Shown here: positions 23,427 to 34,492 of the stretch, piece after piece
Position numbering within the stretch: the first letter of the stretch is position 1
How the letters are laid out: every line of letters begins with the position of its first letter
Source: Arthrinium phaeospermum
Lineage: Eukaryota; Ascomycota; Sordariomycetes; Amphisphaeriales; Apiosporaceae
Length of the DNA stretch: 64,000 nt
Assembly: GCA_006503535.1 (NCBI GenBank)
Contig: QYRS01000007.1
Span: forward strand, 868,001 to 932,000
Reading direction: 5' to 3'
Notes under the pieces: model-generated
Told to the model about the DNA's origin: nothing
Seen by the model: only the letters and a program-made list of their open reading frames with translations
The model's database searches: none
Made by a program: the position numbers and the translations under genes

Positions 23427-24229
23427 TTACTTGTGGTCCTTCTCGTCCACAGAGCTGCCGGCGCTCGAGGAGCTCTCGGTCTTGGTGAGAGCGTCGTCAT
23501 CCTCATGCTCAGGACCATGGATGCTCTCCTCGAAGACGGGCTCGGGCTCGTTGACCTCAAACTTCGTCTTAAAATCATGGAGGTGGTTGGAGTAACCGCT
23601 GCTGTTGGAGCGACGGCGAGCATTGGTGAAGCTGAACTCTTCATCGACTACCTCAGTTCCAAGACCACCCCTGAAGATGGTGAGCTCCAATTCTGATAGA
23701 CAGGCTCCGTCTAGACGGCAACCGTTCATGAGAAGCAAAGAATGAAAGACTTACCAGTTGCCACGACCTCCGCCATTCTTCTTGGTCTTCTTGGGGTCGA
23801 CACCGTCGAAGCCGTTCTTGGCGAAGAACTTGGGAAGGTTTTCCTGGGGAAGAACTGTGCCCTCAGCCAGGCCGGCGTGGTCCTTCTCGTTGTACTTGTG
23901 AGATCGAGTCACTACAAGGATCGCAACTGTCAGCATTCGGACGCCTCGTCTGCTTAGAGGTGGTAGGTGACATGTAGGTTGTTAGGAAGATGCCCCTTTC
24001 ACAAGCCCACAACGTCATGGCGACGTGGTGTTTGCAGAGAACAGCAAGCTGACTACACCATGTAGATATCGTAGCCTGACTGGTTGGTGGATAGGATGTA
24101 TCAAGGAAGCATTCATAGTGATAGGAACAGGCAGGTAGTCAGACGACCCAAAGGTAACGTCAGAAGGCAATCATGCGGGGTTTCTTGACGGGTCAAGATG
24201 GTAACGCAAGTAAATTGGAGGTACTTACT
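23427..24229 (-). CDS. Stf2/HABP4-type small protein with start codon split by an intron
   Basis: This resembles yeast Stf2 and Tma10, small hydrophilic stress or ATPase-associated proteins. Exons on the minus strand are 24229 (the A of ATG), 23755-23911 and 23427-23670, giving 133 residues. The first intron (23912-24228, GTAAGT donor, TTGTAG acceptor) joins ...CACCA to TGACTCG, creating CACCATG in good context. The protein reads MTRSHKYNEKDHAGLAEG, then LPKFFAKNGFDGVDPKKTKKNGGGRGNWG (the KKNGxGxGNWG core of the family), then RRRSNSSGYSNHLHDFKTKF (matching the RRGSNLQSHEQKFE end of Stf2), and an acidic Ser-rich tail. The upstream minus-strand leader (to about 24600) is C/A/T-rich, as in strongly expressed fungal genes. 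The family call is good; the split start is inferred. Confidence 0.8.
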
Positions 24230-27133
24230 GGTGAAGATTGGAGTGATGTGATAGAGGTGGCTTGTTGGAATACTTCAACGAAGATGGCAAACCTGAAGAC
24301 CTGATGGTGGATGGAAGATGGGAATGGATGAAGTTGATGGTAGTAAGACGAGTTGAGATTGGAAAATGGGTGGTGGTTGAGAATGGAGGGAAGATAGAGT
24401 AGTGTAGCAGGTTGCTTGTTTGGGGTTGTTGATGGGTGCGGATGAAGTTGGAGCTGGACCTGAAGCTGGAGGTGGGGTGCCGGATGCCGTTTCCCTTGAA
24501 GCTTGGGTAGCTGTGGTTTTGAGGGGTGAAGGAGGGATGGATGGACTTCGATTACTTCTCCCAATGCTGATCAATGCGTAGGTCAATTGACTCAATTGGT
24601 ATTACAGGCCAAGTTGTTTCTCCCTTTACGTCTGGTATTATGGATTGTGTGTAAATGGGTTTTGGTGTTGGATGGGGAGTAAGTAGGATGAGTAGGAGGA
24701 AGGTAGGGGTGATGCAATTGGGTCGAAGGCAGCTGCTCTTTTTATCTACTGGACGAGGATGTCAGTTGCAAGACTGGACGAGATCCAGCTGCCGGCAGTC
24801 AGATGCTCAGTCAATTCCCCAACAAGTTGAGGTGATTTGGCCTAGTGAAGATGCGACTCTCCTCTGCCCGGAGCATGGATAGCTCTGGAAGAACAGGTAC
24901 GGTGCAGCTACAAAGCCAATGGGTGGTGGTTTGCAATTGCGCAATTGGATGGGACAAGGCGCAGCCAAGGATCGGGGTCTTAGTCGCGTGACCTCAGGCA
25001 ACTCCCCACGCGATCATCAGATGATGGCCTATTGCTCCCAGAGGTTTGAGCACGGCGACTTGCCAAACATTTAACGGCGCTCCCTCCGTACGAAACAACC
25101 CGGAAAACCCCATTACCCCAGTTTATTAGCGGGCCGCCAGTGAGTAATGTACGCGGTGGTAGCAGTACACCGTTCGCAGGAATGCGATGCTGTAAGTTTG
25201 TCTCGCCATGGCAGCAGAGTGCGGGCAACTCGTACGTAAAACCTTCCAACCTTGAAGCGCCCGCTACGTAAACGGGACGCACAGGGATCTGGTTGTTACT
25301 GATGATCACGCACGCCTATTACTGCATATTGCTACATCCTGCAGCCTACCTGTAGTTGTTCTATTCGCCATTTTCGCATAGTGGTTGTCTTATGTGGTTT
25401 CATCATACCTACATGACCGGCATCCCGTTGATGCAATGCTATTGCAATTGGTCCCTTGCATTGCAGTAGTAAATGCGCTACAAATTGCCTGTATGGTACG
25501 ATTCCTCCCAGCCGTGCAATCAAGCAAGAATGTTTGCGGGCAAGGAGGAGGAAAAGCAAACAGCCTGGCAGTATCAATTGAGGCCGGCTGCACGCTTATG
25601 TCACAGGTCTCCATCCGCATCCGCGGCGTACCGTCTAGGCCGTTTACAGTTAGGGGCCTATCCTTGATGCGGGGAAGAACCCACTTCTCCTTGCTGGGAC
25701 GCTGCTCCCCTTTTCTCTATCTTTGAGTATGTATTCTGGCCTGCAGATGGTGACTCCCAGCCCAGGTCCCAAGTCCTTGCGAGAATAAACCGGCCAAGTC
25801 TCTTCTGAAATCAAACTTTCAACAGAAGATCTTTACAGCAGTACTCGCAATCTGGAGTAAGCGGAATAATCAACACAGGTGCTGTCGGTGGAGGTTTATT
25901 CCTGCGGTCGCTTGGCCCGTTGACGACTTGTCTCTCCAGGTCGTCGTCAATATGGACATCTCGCCGTGATTGGTTGTTTTAATTGCGAGCTAGATGCAAC
26001 TTGAATTGTGATCCCCTCCCAAAGTTTCGATAGGCTGACTGACTCGTTTCACCACTTGATTCGTCTGTCCTTGGGCCTGGTAACAAGTTTAGAGATTTCT
26101 AGTGGTAAGGTCAGTACCGATCAACAAGAACCTTGTGGACGATGGACGGAACCGAAAGTAGAGAGTCAAGCGATTGACTCCAGCCTCTTCGTCAATTTCG
26201 CAGTATGTACATGCAGTCTCGAGAACAACAGGGTCCAATCCAGGGCTTTCAGCTGGACCTGTTCCTCGTCGCGGCTGACAAGTGCCTTGCTCCACGGCTT
26301 GCTGAAGTCAGGGGTACAGGCCGGTGCTAAGCAGTGGACCCCACTATTGGGAGAGGCCTGGAGTCTGGACAAAAAAAACCATTCGAGTCACATCCCATGT
26401 GACCACTGCCACCTGAGCGGCTGTCGCTTCTTCCGATTCTTTCCTGACGAGCTGTTGTTTTCTTCTACCGTAGGATGAATGGATATCAACGAGGTATGGA
26501 GTACATACATCATATGCAGTCCGAAAGAAGATGATATTGATGCCCTTCGTTGTTGATCTAGACATTACCAGGGAGCGGTATGATGCCGTTTTAGTGGCCC
26601 CAAATACTCAAGCGTGGGGGGCCGACGTCACCCATCCTGCCACCCCGTGGTTGCCGCTATCGGATCTGATAACGGCAGTAGGAAGGCCTGTCCCGGAGAT
26701 GGATGCTTGCGACCTTATCGAAAATTTCAATCAATCAATGTTTGTATCGCCGCCCAAAAGCCAGTGACTAATCCAGCATCTCCGCTTCTGAAAATAATTA
26801 CTGTAATCATTGAACAGGCATTTGTAAGCCGCCTTATACCAGAAACCTCCAGTTCAGAATCCTTCGTCCGTTGCCTTACTCGTACATACCGGTTTGCGCA
26901 TTGATTCCAACTGCATTTCTGAGGTCAACTGATTCCCGCCTTGTTTGTCGCTCGTACGAGAACTTAAGAGTCTCGCATAAAACCCCCCTCACTCACCTCA
27001 TCAACCGCCCATTTCTGGCCCCACTGCTGCCGCAGTATCTAGATCTTCAAGAGATCACGAGGATAAAAAATCACGGTAAATTCCCTCAACCGATTACGAC
27101 GCCCTCGCGCGCGCGCTTGCATCAGATTCCGAC
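24230..27133. other. Long intergenic region between divergent Stf2-like and DRE2 genes
   Basis: About 2.9 kb. The left 400 bp is pyrimidine/A-rich on the minus strand and probably holds the leader and promoter of the Stf2-like gene. The right end is the DRE2 promoter. In between I find only short ORFs without motifs. Confidence 0.4.
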
Positions 27134-28213
27134 ATGTCGCCCGCCGCGATCACGATCGACAACACTGACGATTTCGTCAAGCCCTCGGCGGCGGTTCAAG
27201 GAGGAGGAGGGGCTTCCCCCGCCCGCACTCTGCTGCTTGCCCCGCCATCGATTGCGAGCCACGAAGAGAAGCTGCGCGATGTCCTCGCTGCCCACGAGCG
27301 GTCGACCACAGACCTGCAGATGCTTGACCGCCTCTCCGCAGGTCTTGTCTCGCTCCCGGATGCCACCTATGACTTGATCATGGTCCTGACGGACTCCGAT
27401 GGCTCTCGAATTGAATCGACGCTTCTCCTCAACCGCAACATCTTCAGCAAGATTGTACCGGCATTGAAAGTGGGTGGCAAGCTCCAGGCACAAGATGGAT
27501 CTCTTAGCGCCAACAGCAACGGCCCGGATGCGCGCGAAGCCGTCCTCGCTGGCCTCATTTCCGCGGATAATGGCTTCTCGAAGGCGGACGACACCGAGGC
27601 GGCAGTACCGCTGAAGCTCGGGTTTGGGAAGAACAGGAAGAAGAGCTCAGCTGGTCCCGCCGTTGAGACCATGACAGTGCATCAGGCCAAGGGCGGTGCC
27701 GAAACGCTTAACATGATGCCGCCTGCCGCGAAGCCAGCCGGCGTGGGTTTCGTCGATCTGAGTGACGATTTTGACTTCCCTGAAGATGACGGCGACTTGA
27801 TTGATGAGGACACACTGTTGACAGAGGAGGACCTCAACAGGCCTCTTGAAATTCGTGAGTACTTTGTCAGTATATGACCGTTTCAGCCAACTAACATCAG
27901 TATAGCTACGGAGTGCGTTCCCAAGGTCGGCAAGCGACGCCGCGCGTGCAAGGACTGCACTTGTGGTCTTGCAGAGAGGCTGGCCCAAGAAGACGACAAG
28001 AAGCGAGCAGAGGCTGATTCCAAGCTTCAGTCGCTGAAGCTCGATGCCGATGACCTGACCGAGGTGGACTTCACCGTTAAGGGCAAGGTCGGCTCGTGTG
28101 GCAACTGCTCGCTTGGCGATGCCTTCAGGTGCGACGGCTGTCCGTACATTGGCATGCCCGCATTCAAGCCTGGCGAGGAGGTGCGGCTGCTGAACAACGA
28201 TGTTCAGCTTTGA
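27134..28213 (+). CDS. DRE2: Fe-S cluster assembly protein DRE2 (anamorsin/CIAPIN1)
   Basis: DRE2 passes electrons from Tah18 to the cytosolic iron-sulfur assembly machinery and is essential in yeast. Exons are 27134-27854 and 27906-28213 (342 residues). The N-terminal methyltransferase-like domain ([37 protein letters not shown]) is followed by an acidic linker ([17 protein letters not shown]). The C-terminal CIAPIN1 domain carries both metal motifs: CX11CX2CXC ([17 protein letters not shown]) and CX2CX7CX2C ([15 protein letters not shown]), ending [13 protein letters not shown]. All cysteines are present and the length is normal. The exon join completes PTECVPK, confirming the intron. Confidence 0.96.
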
Positions 28214-28670
28214 TGGGTTCAAGGCATAGACAGGCGTTAGGTACTAAAACAGGTCACGGTCATAGATTTGGATAGAGGCTCAAATTTCCGGCCCTATCTT
28301 TGCAGCGTGCAGTCGAGTGTAAACTGCACTGCACTGCACATTTGATATCCACCACAATACTATTCCGACATTGAAATCCAAAGAACGACTTATGTGCTAG
28401 TCGCAGACTCAATAACCGACTCCAATACGATGCAATTTGACATTTTGTGTCTGCAGAAGGCCTCTACCCTCCAGTCTGGTAAACATAATGAGGCGCGGTG
28501 AACCGCTGAGTTGGGGGCCAAAACGAACGCCCAGCCGCTGATAATCAATCCCCGCAGTGCGCGGGCGAAGAGCAAACACTCGCTGACAGAATGCTTCTGT
28601 TGTTTTGCCTTCCATTATATTAAGATCCCATAGCACCGAATCATCAAGTCTCTCGATTGGCGCCAGTACG
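28214..28670. other. Intergenic region
   Basis: These 457 bp contain the DRE2 3' UTR and the promoter of the F-box gene. No gene is seen. Confidence 0.35.
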
Positions 28671-30005
28671 ATGCCTTGCGGCACAGCAGCATGCCATTTG
28701 CATCATTTGCCTATTGATGTTCTGGTAGAGCTTCTGATTGCATCTGCCTCTTATGAGGATTTATACGCATTTATTCGGGCCTCACCTTTGCTGTATAAGG
28801 TCTTCTTACAATCCAGAACTGCCATTCTGCTAGGAGTTATCTCCAGGGATGAAGGAATTGTCATTCGAGATTACGTGGCCTTGTCGCTGACGGCGCCTCT
28901 GGATAGGAAACGAGAGGGCTACCGCGACGAGGCCCTCGGGGCGATCCAGCGGTACCAAAACCTCCCGCGCGGTCGGAAGGCGGCCGTTGGCGTCACCGCA
29001 GACCAGGTCGTCGACATCATCCAGTTCCAGCGCACCGTCCGCTTCTTTGTCGACTTGTACGCATCGACCCGGCTCGCCGTCCACGAAGCCGCCGTGGGAC
29101 AGCTGGTAGCCGCCGCGCCCTTAAGCCCCGCGGAGTACCAGCGCCTCTCCCAGGCGCTGGTCCGCCACCAGATCTTCATGCGCCTCCACCCTATGCTGGA
29201 CCGCCGCGGTCCCGACGAGAACGACGCTACCGACGCGCTCGTATGCCGCCGCTTCTCCGGACTGTTCGCCGCCTGGGAGATGGAGCAGGTCGCCGCGGCC
29301 CACGCCTTTGTGTGCTCCATCCACCGCGCCTATACCCAGAGCCCGCCGGAGCCCGAGCGCATCCGGGACAGCGGCCGGGCCGCCCCTCTCCACCAGGGCC
29401 AGGCGACGCGCCGTGTGGGCATGTTCGAGAGGTTCCGGCCATGGCCGAACGTCCTCGACACGAGCCGGCTCCGGCGGAAGGTCGTGTGGGTTGCGGCCGC
29501 CGACGCGGACCTGCTTGCCCGAATGCGGACCTTTCTTCAGGAAGAACTGAGCGTTATGTCGAGATATCGGGGCCTGCTCGACGTGCTCCTACAAAGCCAC
29601 GGATTTCCCGAGAACGAACCCTCCTCTGGACCGCCGCCGTTTGTGGCCCCGCCCCTGACGGAGGGGGAGGAAGCGGCCGAGGTCCGAGATGCGCTGTACC
29701 GTTGCGAGGACGCGGCGGAGGCCCTGGTCGGGGGCACATCGGCAGGCGAACCGCCTTTTGGCTGGGTCGATGCGCTGGGCGGCCTCGACGCCCGGCGCTG
29801 GGGCCGGGATCTGCCTCGGTGCGCGTCCGCAGGCTCCAATGAGGCGCAGCATGATGCGGTCCAGATGCGGTATACCAAGTGGGCGTGGCTTGGCTTCGTT
29901 TTCTGGGATAAGGAGCGTGTTGATCTGCTCAAGGGAGGTTTCGATGGGTGGTACAAGACTGGTTGGCTGATGGATTTGTGGGATTCGGAAAGTGATCTCA
30001 CCTGA
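28671..30005 (+). CDS. F-box domain protein of unknown target
   Basis: The protein has 444 residues in a single exon. I chose the first ATG in the frame, at 28671 (MPCGTAACHLHHLP). Residues about 10-60 (LHHLPIDVLVELLIASASY, LYAFIRASPLLYKVFLQSR) match the F-box pattern (LPxE/DVLxxI and a following F/L-rich helix), which would bind Skp1 in an SCF ubiquitin ligase. The rest is an Arg- and Ala-rich, largely helical region typical of lineage-specific fungal F-box proteins, with conserved-looking W and WYKTGW patches near the end. No catalytic motif is present. The substrate is unknown. Confidence 0.72.
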   Translation: MPCGTAACHLHHLPIDVLVELLIASASYEDLYAFIRASPLLYKVFLQSRTAILLGVISRDEGIVIRDYVALSLTAPLDRKREGYRDEALGAIQRYQNLPRGRKAAVGVTADQVVDIIQFQRTVRFFVDLYASTRLAVHEAAVGQLVAAAPLSPAEYQRLSQALVRHQIFMRLHPMLDRRGPDENDATDALVCRRFSGLFAAWEMEQVAAAHAFVCSIHRAYTQSPPEPERIRDSGRAAPLHQGQATRRVGMFERFRPWPNVLDTSRLRRKVVWVAAADADLLARMRTFLQEELSVMSRYRGLLDVLLQSHGFPENEPSSGPPPFVAPPLTEGEEAAEVRDALYRCEDAAEALVGGTSAGEPPFGWVDALGGLDARRWGRDLPRCASAGSNEAQHDAVQMRYTKWAWLGFVFWDKERVDLLKGGFDGWYKTGWLMDLWDSESDLT

Positions 30006-30754
30006 AGCTGGGATTAAACAAGCATACATTTCAAGCATTTCGGCGCTCGTTTCATACCGTATACTACTGGAGAAATCAGGCAGATGATATATAGCATGTC
30101 ATATACCCCCCCTAGAGAGGTCGGGCCGGCTATGCTTCTCCCTAGACTTTACAATATATAGAACAATGATCGCAACAGGATCCAGTCTATACCACCGAGA
30201 AACTGTATTACTCTGCTGGTATCGGAAATAAAATGAACTGCTAGCCCAGCAGAGACAGATATAATAGGAATCGACGGTGAACCGAAGGATTATCCGTCAG
30301 AGCAACGTGCTACTGGACCAGTCGCTGTGATGATATTCGAGGACAGCAATGGATTGTGTAAGTGTTAGTGCCCAAACCAAATAATAATAGAGATACGCTT
30401 CCCTGTTCTCTCGGCTGGACTCGTCCCTCTCGAAGTTGTGGCCCTTTTTTCAAATGTCAATAATGGTTGTTTGTCACCCTGATATCCGAGTTTGCCGTGA
30501 CCTTTTAAGACTATATCGTTCCACTGTGACAGCCCAGGGAAGATTCAAAGTCTACTCGAATGCTATGGTCCAAAGTGTCCAGCTTGAAAAGCCACAGCAG
30601 GTTCTTATTAGCCACTTAGAGGCGCGAGCCACTTCACTTATACGTATTCGCATCACATAGCAATTCCAAACCTTGAATACTCACTCACCCACCCGGGAGC
30701 AAAGAACTACCTCGTCACCCAGAGTTCATAACTTATTTTGACATAGATCTCCCT
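30006..30754. other. Intergenic region
   Basis: About 750 bp, A+T-moderate, with nothing recognisable before the tRNA-like element. Confidence 0.35.
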
Positions 30755-30834
30755 TGACCGGGCTGGTGTAGCCTAGCGGTAGTATTCTTATCTATATACT
30801 TAAAGGCAAGCGGGTTCAATTCCCTCTGCGGTCA
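30755..30834 (+). tRNA. tRNA-like element or tRNA pseudogene (identity not determined)
   Basis: The sequence has a good A-box (TAGCCTAGCGG, 30769-30779) and B-box-like GGTTCAATTCC (about 30812-30822). The T-arm has four of five pairs, and five to six acceptor-stem pairs form between GACCG (30756) and CGGTC (ending 30833). T-rich stretches that could end Pol III transcription follow (from about 30835, with a ten-T run near 30851). The anticodon arm is irregular (CTTATCT/AGGCAAG with a ten-base loop), so no anticodon can be assigned. It is either decayed or a tRNA-derived repeat. Confidence 0.4.
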
Positions 30835-31146
30835 CTTTCTTTTTCATCTTTTTTTTTTGCATTCTCCCTCTCCCCTTTTTGCCAGCAACCATCTAACGGG
30901 CTATTTCCTTGACACCAAACCCAATTCATTGAGGATAATTCTGTTATTTCGTACGAGTATAGTTCACAGAAATTACTTTTTCCCTTTCTTTGATTCAGTT
31001 CGAGCCAATCCTGCACACCATATATGGTGCTTTCAATGCTTCGAGATAGGCATGAAGCAGACATCTTCACACTTATTCCCACGCGTAATATGAAGTTTGC
31101 AAGGCATTGGATGAGCTGAGTAGCTGTTCTTGAATTATGAAACTAG
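30835..31146. other. Intergenic region
   Basis: About 310 bp, T-rich at its left end. Nothing else is recognisable. Confidence 0.35.
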
Positions 31147-32164
31147 CTATTCCTCATCGGAGAGTACTTGATCAAAGAAGACAAAAGCCCGAATCTCTAT
31201 ACTCTGCCTCGGCTCCCCCTCGCCCTCCCCAAGCCCCGTATCCTTGAAAGCGCAATGCGGCGTGCGGCGCGGGACCCCGGGCGCCACGCACGAGTCGACC
31301 TGCTTGAACAGCAACACGTCCTCGGGCGTCTGGTCATCCATGAAGTACCAGCGGTGCGCGCCGCCGGCAGTGGCGGGGGGCCGGACCTCGACGGCCTCGG
31401 TCTTGTGGTCGGGGAACTGGACGGGCACGAAGACCAGGTCCGAGTCCGGCACCGACTGCGCGTCGCACACGGCCAGGGGGTCCCGCGTGATGGTCTGCAC
31501 CGGCCGCCAGATGTTGATGATCATGTACCGCGGTTTTCGCAGCAGCTCCTCGGCCCGGTCCCCGAGCCAGCGCTGCGCTACGCCCTCGGCCGCGGAGAAG
31601 GACTGGTCCACGTGCACGCCGTAGAGGGGGCCCGCGGGGCCCTTGGGCGCCTCGCCCGCCACGGGACTGTAGCGCTGGATGTGCGTCATCATGTGGATGC
31701 TGGAGGGTTTGGGGCTGGAGTTTTTGGTCAGCGTCGTCGTCCTTTTTTATTTCACTCCGGGGTGTTTACGGGGTGGCTTACAGTCCCTTGGTGTTCTCTA
31801 GAGCTTCCCGCAGCATCACTTCCAGTTCGGCATAGTGCTCCCGCCGGACCAGCGCGTCGTCGTCGAAGCTCGTGAACTTGGACTTGTGCTTGACGTACTG
31901 GAACCCTTGCTTGTCGAGGGTGAAGTCGCCCTCCCGCCCCCGGACATTTTTGATGGCCACGGGCGTTGCGATCTTGGGTTGGCGTTTGGGCTTTTCGGGT
32001 CTGTTGGTCGTGTCAATAGCAAGACCTCAAGACACGGGGCTCAGGGGAGGCGGGGAAGTCACATACCCTCCAATAACCATGGGGACCAGAGGCACACCAG
32101 GATCGTCGAAATAGTCGATCGTGGTGCGGACCTCCTCCCTTCGAGGCTTCTGTGATGCGGCCAT
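31147..32164 (-). CDS. CmcJ/AsaB-like oxygenase (GA4 desaturase family)
   Basis: Members of this family catalyse hydroxylation or desaturation in fungal pathways (gibberellin GA4 desaturase and aspirochlorine AsaB are known examples). Minus-strand exons are 32067-32164, 31782-32000 and 31147-31714, giving 294 residues. The N-terminus MAASQKPRREEVRTTIDYF is typical. The metal-binding H-x-D lies in GVHVDQSFSAAEG. Further family features are LLRKPRYMIINIWRPVQ, DPLAVCDAQSV, the late HCAFKD and the substrate/cofactor Arg in RQSIEIRAFVFFD. All three exons join in frame with standard splice sites. It lies 0.7 kb from the sulfotransferase-like gene in the same orientation, at the edge of a run of tailoring genes. 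Confidence 0.85.
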
Positions 32165-32882
32165 TTCCGAGACTAGAGTTGACGTATGGGTCGTATTGAT
32201 AGTGAGAAGGACCAACGATGTATTTTCCAACTGGTTTGTGTTAGACTTGTAGTCGCTATGCTCGGCATTTCAGCACAAATAGTTCGTGTCCCTCCGCCCT
32301 AGTTGTCGTATCAAAGCTAATATTAATTGCTAAAATGCGGATCGTTTTCCCTCCTTCTTTGTTTCTACTAGTACATGTCAACCAGCATGAATCTGATTAT
32401 CAATAGAAACTCTACGTCGAAGGATAGCGCATGCGATCACCGGAGGCTACTTGTATGTGCTTGGCATGACCTTGGCTTTGAGTTTATACAATCATGGGTC
32501 CTATTGGGGGGCTAGAAGCAATCCACACCGGAGTCTGGGGTCGGGTCGACAGGTGCCCCGTAAGGACAGGGGTTGCCCACCCCTGTTTGCGTTATCATCT
32601 TCCTTGTCCGAGTCATGCACCGCGAGAGCCCACACAGATAGCAGAACACTTCAGCGGTAACAGGGATGGCTTGGTATGCCACACCGTAGTATTCGTTTTG
32701 TCTCACGCGACACACCAGAGGCAGTTTCAGAAAGACTCGTCTTCTGAAGGACTATGCCTGCTTCACAACCCCAACCGGTGATATTTTGGTGAACGGTCCG
32801 CAATCAATGCATAATAGATGTAAATGTAGACTTTGTAGTGCGTAGAATTTATATTATGACTGTGATTGTACAATTATGTACA
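32165..32882. other. Intergenic region
   Basis: About 720 bp between two minus-strand genes. It contains the promoter of the CmcJ-like gene; no further gene is visible. Confidence 0.35.
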
Positions 32883-33902
32883 CTATCTACGCATTCTCTG
32901 CACATACCATGCCCCAATCCCAACAACAGCGGCGGCTGACGTGGCTAGGAGCATCATTGTTTTCCGGACTGCCGGCGCCAAGACCATCTCGGCAGCCACA
33001 TGGAACTCGGCCATGGAGTTTGACCGTGGATACGGCTCCTCCGGGACCTCAACGTCAAGAAAGTCGCAAATCTCCTCCCAACCAAACCCTTCATCCAGGT
33101 CAAGTACAAGAACACGCTCCGCCGGGACGAGCGAGTGCACAGTTTTCATGCTGCATGTTTGTATTAGTAATCATATCATAGAAAAACAACGCAGTGAGTG
33201 AACTGTTCGGGTACAGGTCACCTACTATTCAACGTAGCTTTGTTCCAAAGCCGGCCGGAAACCGGGGTCGGACGGGTGCAACCCGTGGGACCACCGGAAC
33301 GTCATCAGCCGGAACATCCGCTCGAGCTCCCAGACGAAGCCGTCGCACAGCCGCGCCGCCGTCAGGGGCCACTCGTGGAGCTTGGCGTAGTAGCGGCCCA
33401 GCGAGCCGCTCAGCGACTTTGCGAAGGACGCGGGGCTGCGCTGGGTGAGGATGAACTTGACGGTCGGGTCGTCGACGTAGGTCTGGATGCCGCTCTCGCC
33501 CAGGTAGCAGGGGCTTTCAATTAAGCACTTTCGGTCACGTTAGCATCCTGAATTGGCTGTCCGTTGGTTTAACTTACATCGTAGTCCCCGAAGAGCTTGT
33601 CAAGCTCGGCCCGGGTGAAGGGGTTGCTGGTGGAGCTGGCCACCATGGCCTCTTCCAGCGCCTTCATTTGTTGAACTCCATGGGGAAGGAGCTCGGAAAT
33701 GTGAAATGGCCGGTAACCGAGTATCTTCAAAGCGAGGAACACACCAAGTGTCCCAGTTCTTCGGTCTCAGTTAGCCTGGTGTGACTTTTTGCAAATGCCG
33801 CGTGACAGGAGGCATCACTCACCGGCTTGCACCGAGTCCTACGACCCGCATAGGGCGCAGCGGCGAAGGCTCTGGCAGTCTATCCAAGGCAGTACGCGAC
33901 AT
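32883..33902 (-). CDS. Sulfotransferase-fold protein (Sulfotransfer_4 type) with C-terminal membrane anchor
   Basis: These fungal proteins share the PAPS-sulfotransferase fold, and many sit in metabolite clusters; a sulfotransferase reaction is unproven. I assembled four exons: 33823-33902, 33578-33758, 33226-33527 and 32883-33150, giving 276 residues. The 5'-phosphosulfate loop GLGASRTGT is created exactly across the first exon junction, which supports the model. Then come LKILGYRPFHISELL, VKFILTQRSPASFAKSL (3'-phosphate Arg and Ser region), WSHGLHPSDPGF, and the C-terminal EEICDFLDVEVPEEPYPRSN, a strong family signature. A final hydrophobic helix before RMRR suggests tail anchoring. The short exons make the gene easy to miss by ORF search. 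Confidence 0.82.
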
Positions 33903-34492
33903 TTCCAGCGACGGATGTTCAATGTCATTCAGTGGCTTGCGGCAGCTCTTCGCAGCAGACTCTACTTTTTAACGGGCGCAACAGGCAATGGTGTATCAAC
34001 CCGGGCGACGATACTGCACAATCTTTTTTCTTCTTGACAGTCCGACCGCCACTCAACAACCCTTGACCCCTGACTTGACCCCAGACCCAACAACCACACC
34101 CCTGGATCATTGCTAGGGGACCCGCTCCGGCATATGCGTGGTATTATTAGTGGAGCATATTACGGAAAGAACCTTAAAATATCATCCTGTATCTAGTGAT
34201 TGACACATTATCGTGACTCAAGTCCGTATCTCGTCAATGTTCCCATCTTCCCTGAAGGAAGACCGGGCCACGATGGCGGTAAGGGATAAGGCAGATCCAG
34301 ACCGTCCTGGCTGAGTTTGTCCAGCATGGGCAATGCCCGTTTGACACACGACGGCTACCCCGAGATGGGATGGGCGGTTCACCAGAGGCTCGCGAGGGGC
34401 TCTCCATAATGTGCATATAGCTGTGTGTTAAGTGAGGGGGGTTGTCGGCGAGATGCCCGCGTTCCAATACTGCAGAAGCACCATCGTCCATC
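33903..34492. promoter_or_regulatory. Divergent promoter region of sulfotransferase-like and glycosyltransferase genes
   Basis: These 590 bp separate two divergently transcribed genes and must contain both promoters. No specific binding site is recognised. An upstream in-frame ATG at 34442 exists for the glycosyltransferase, but the ATG at 34493 gives the better N-terminus. Confidence 0.45.
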
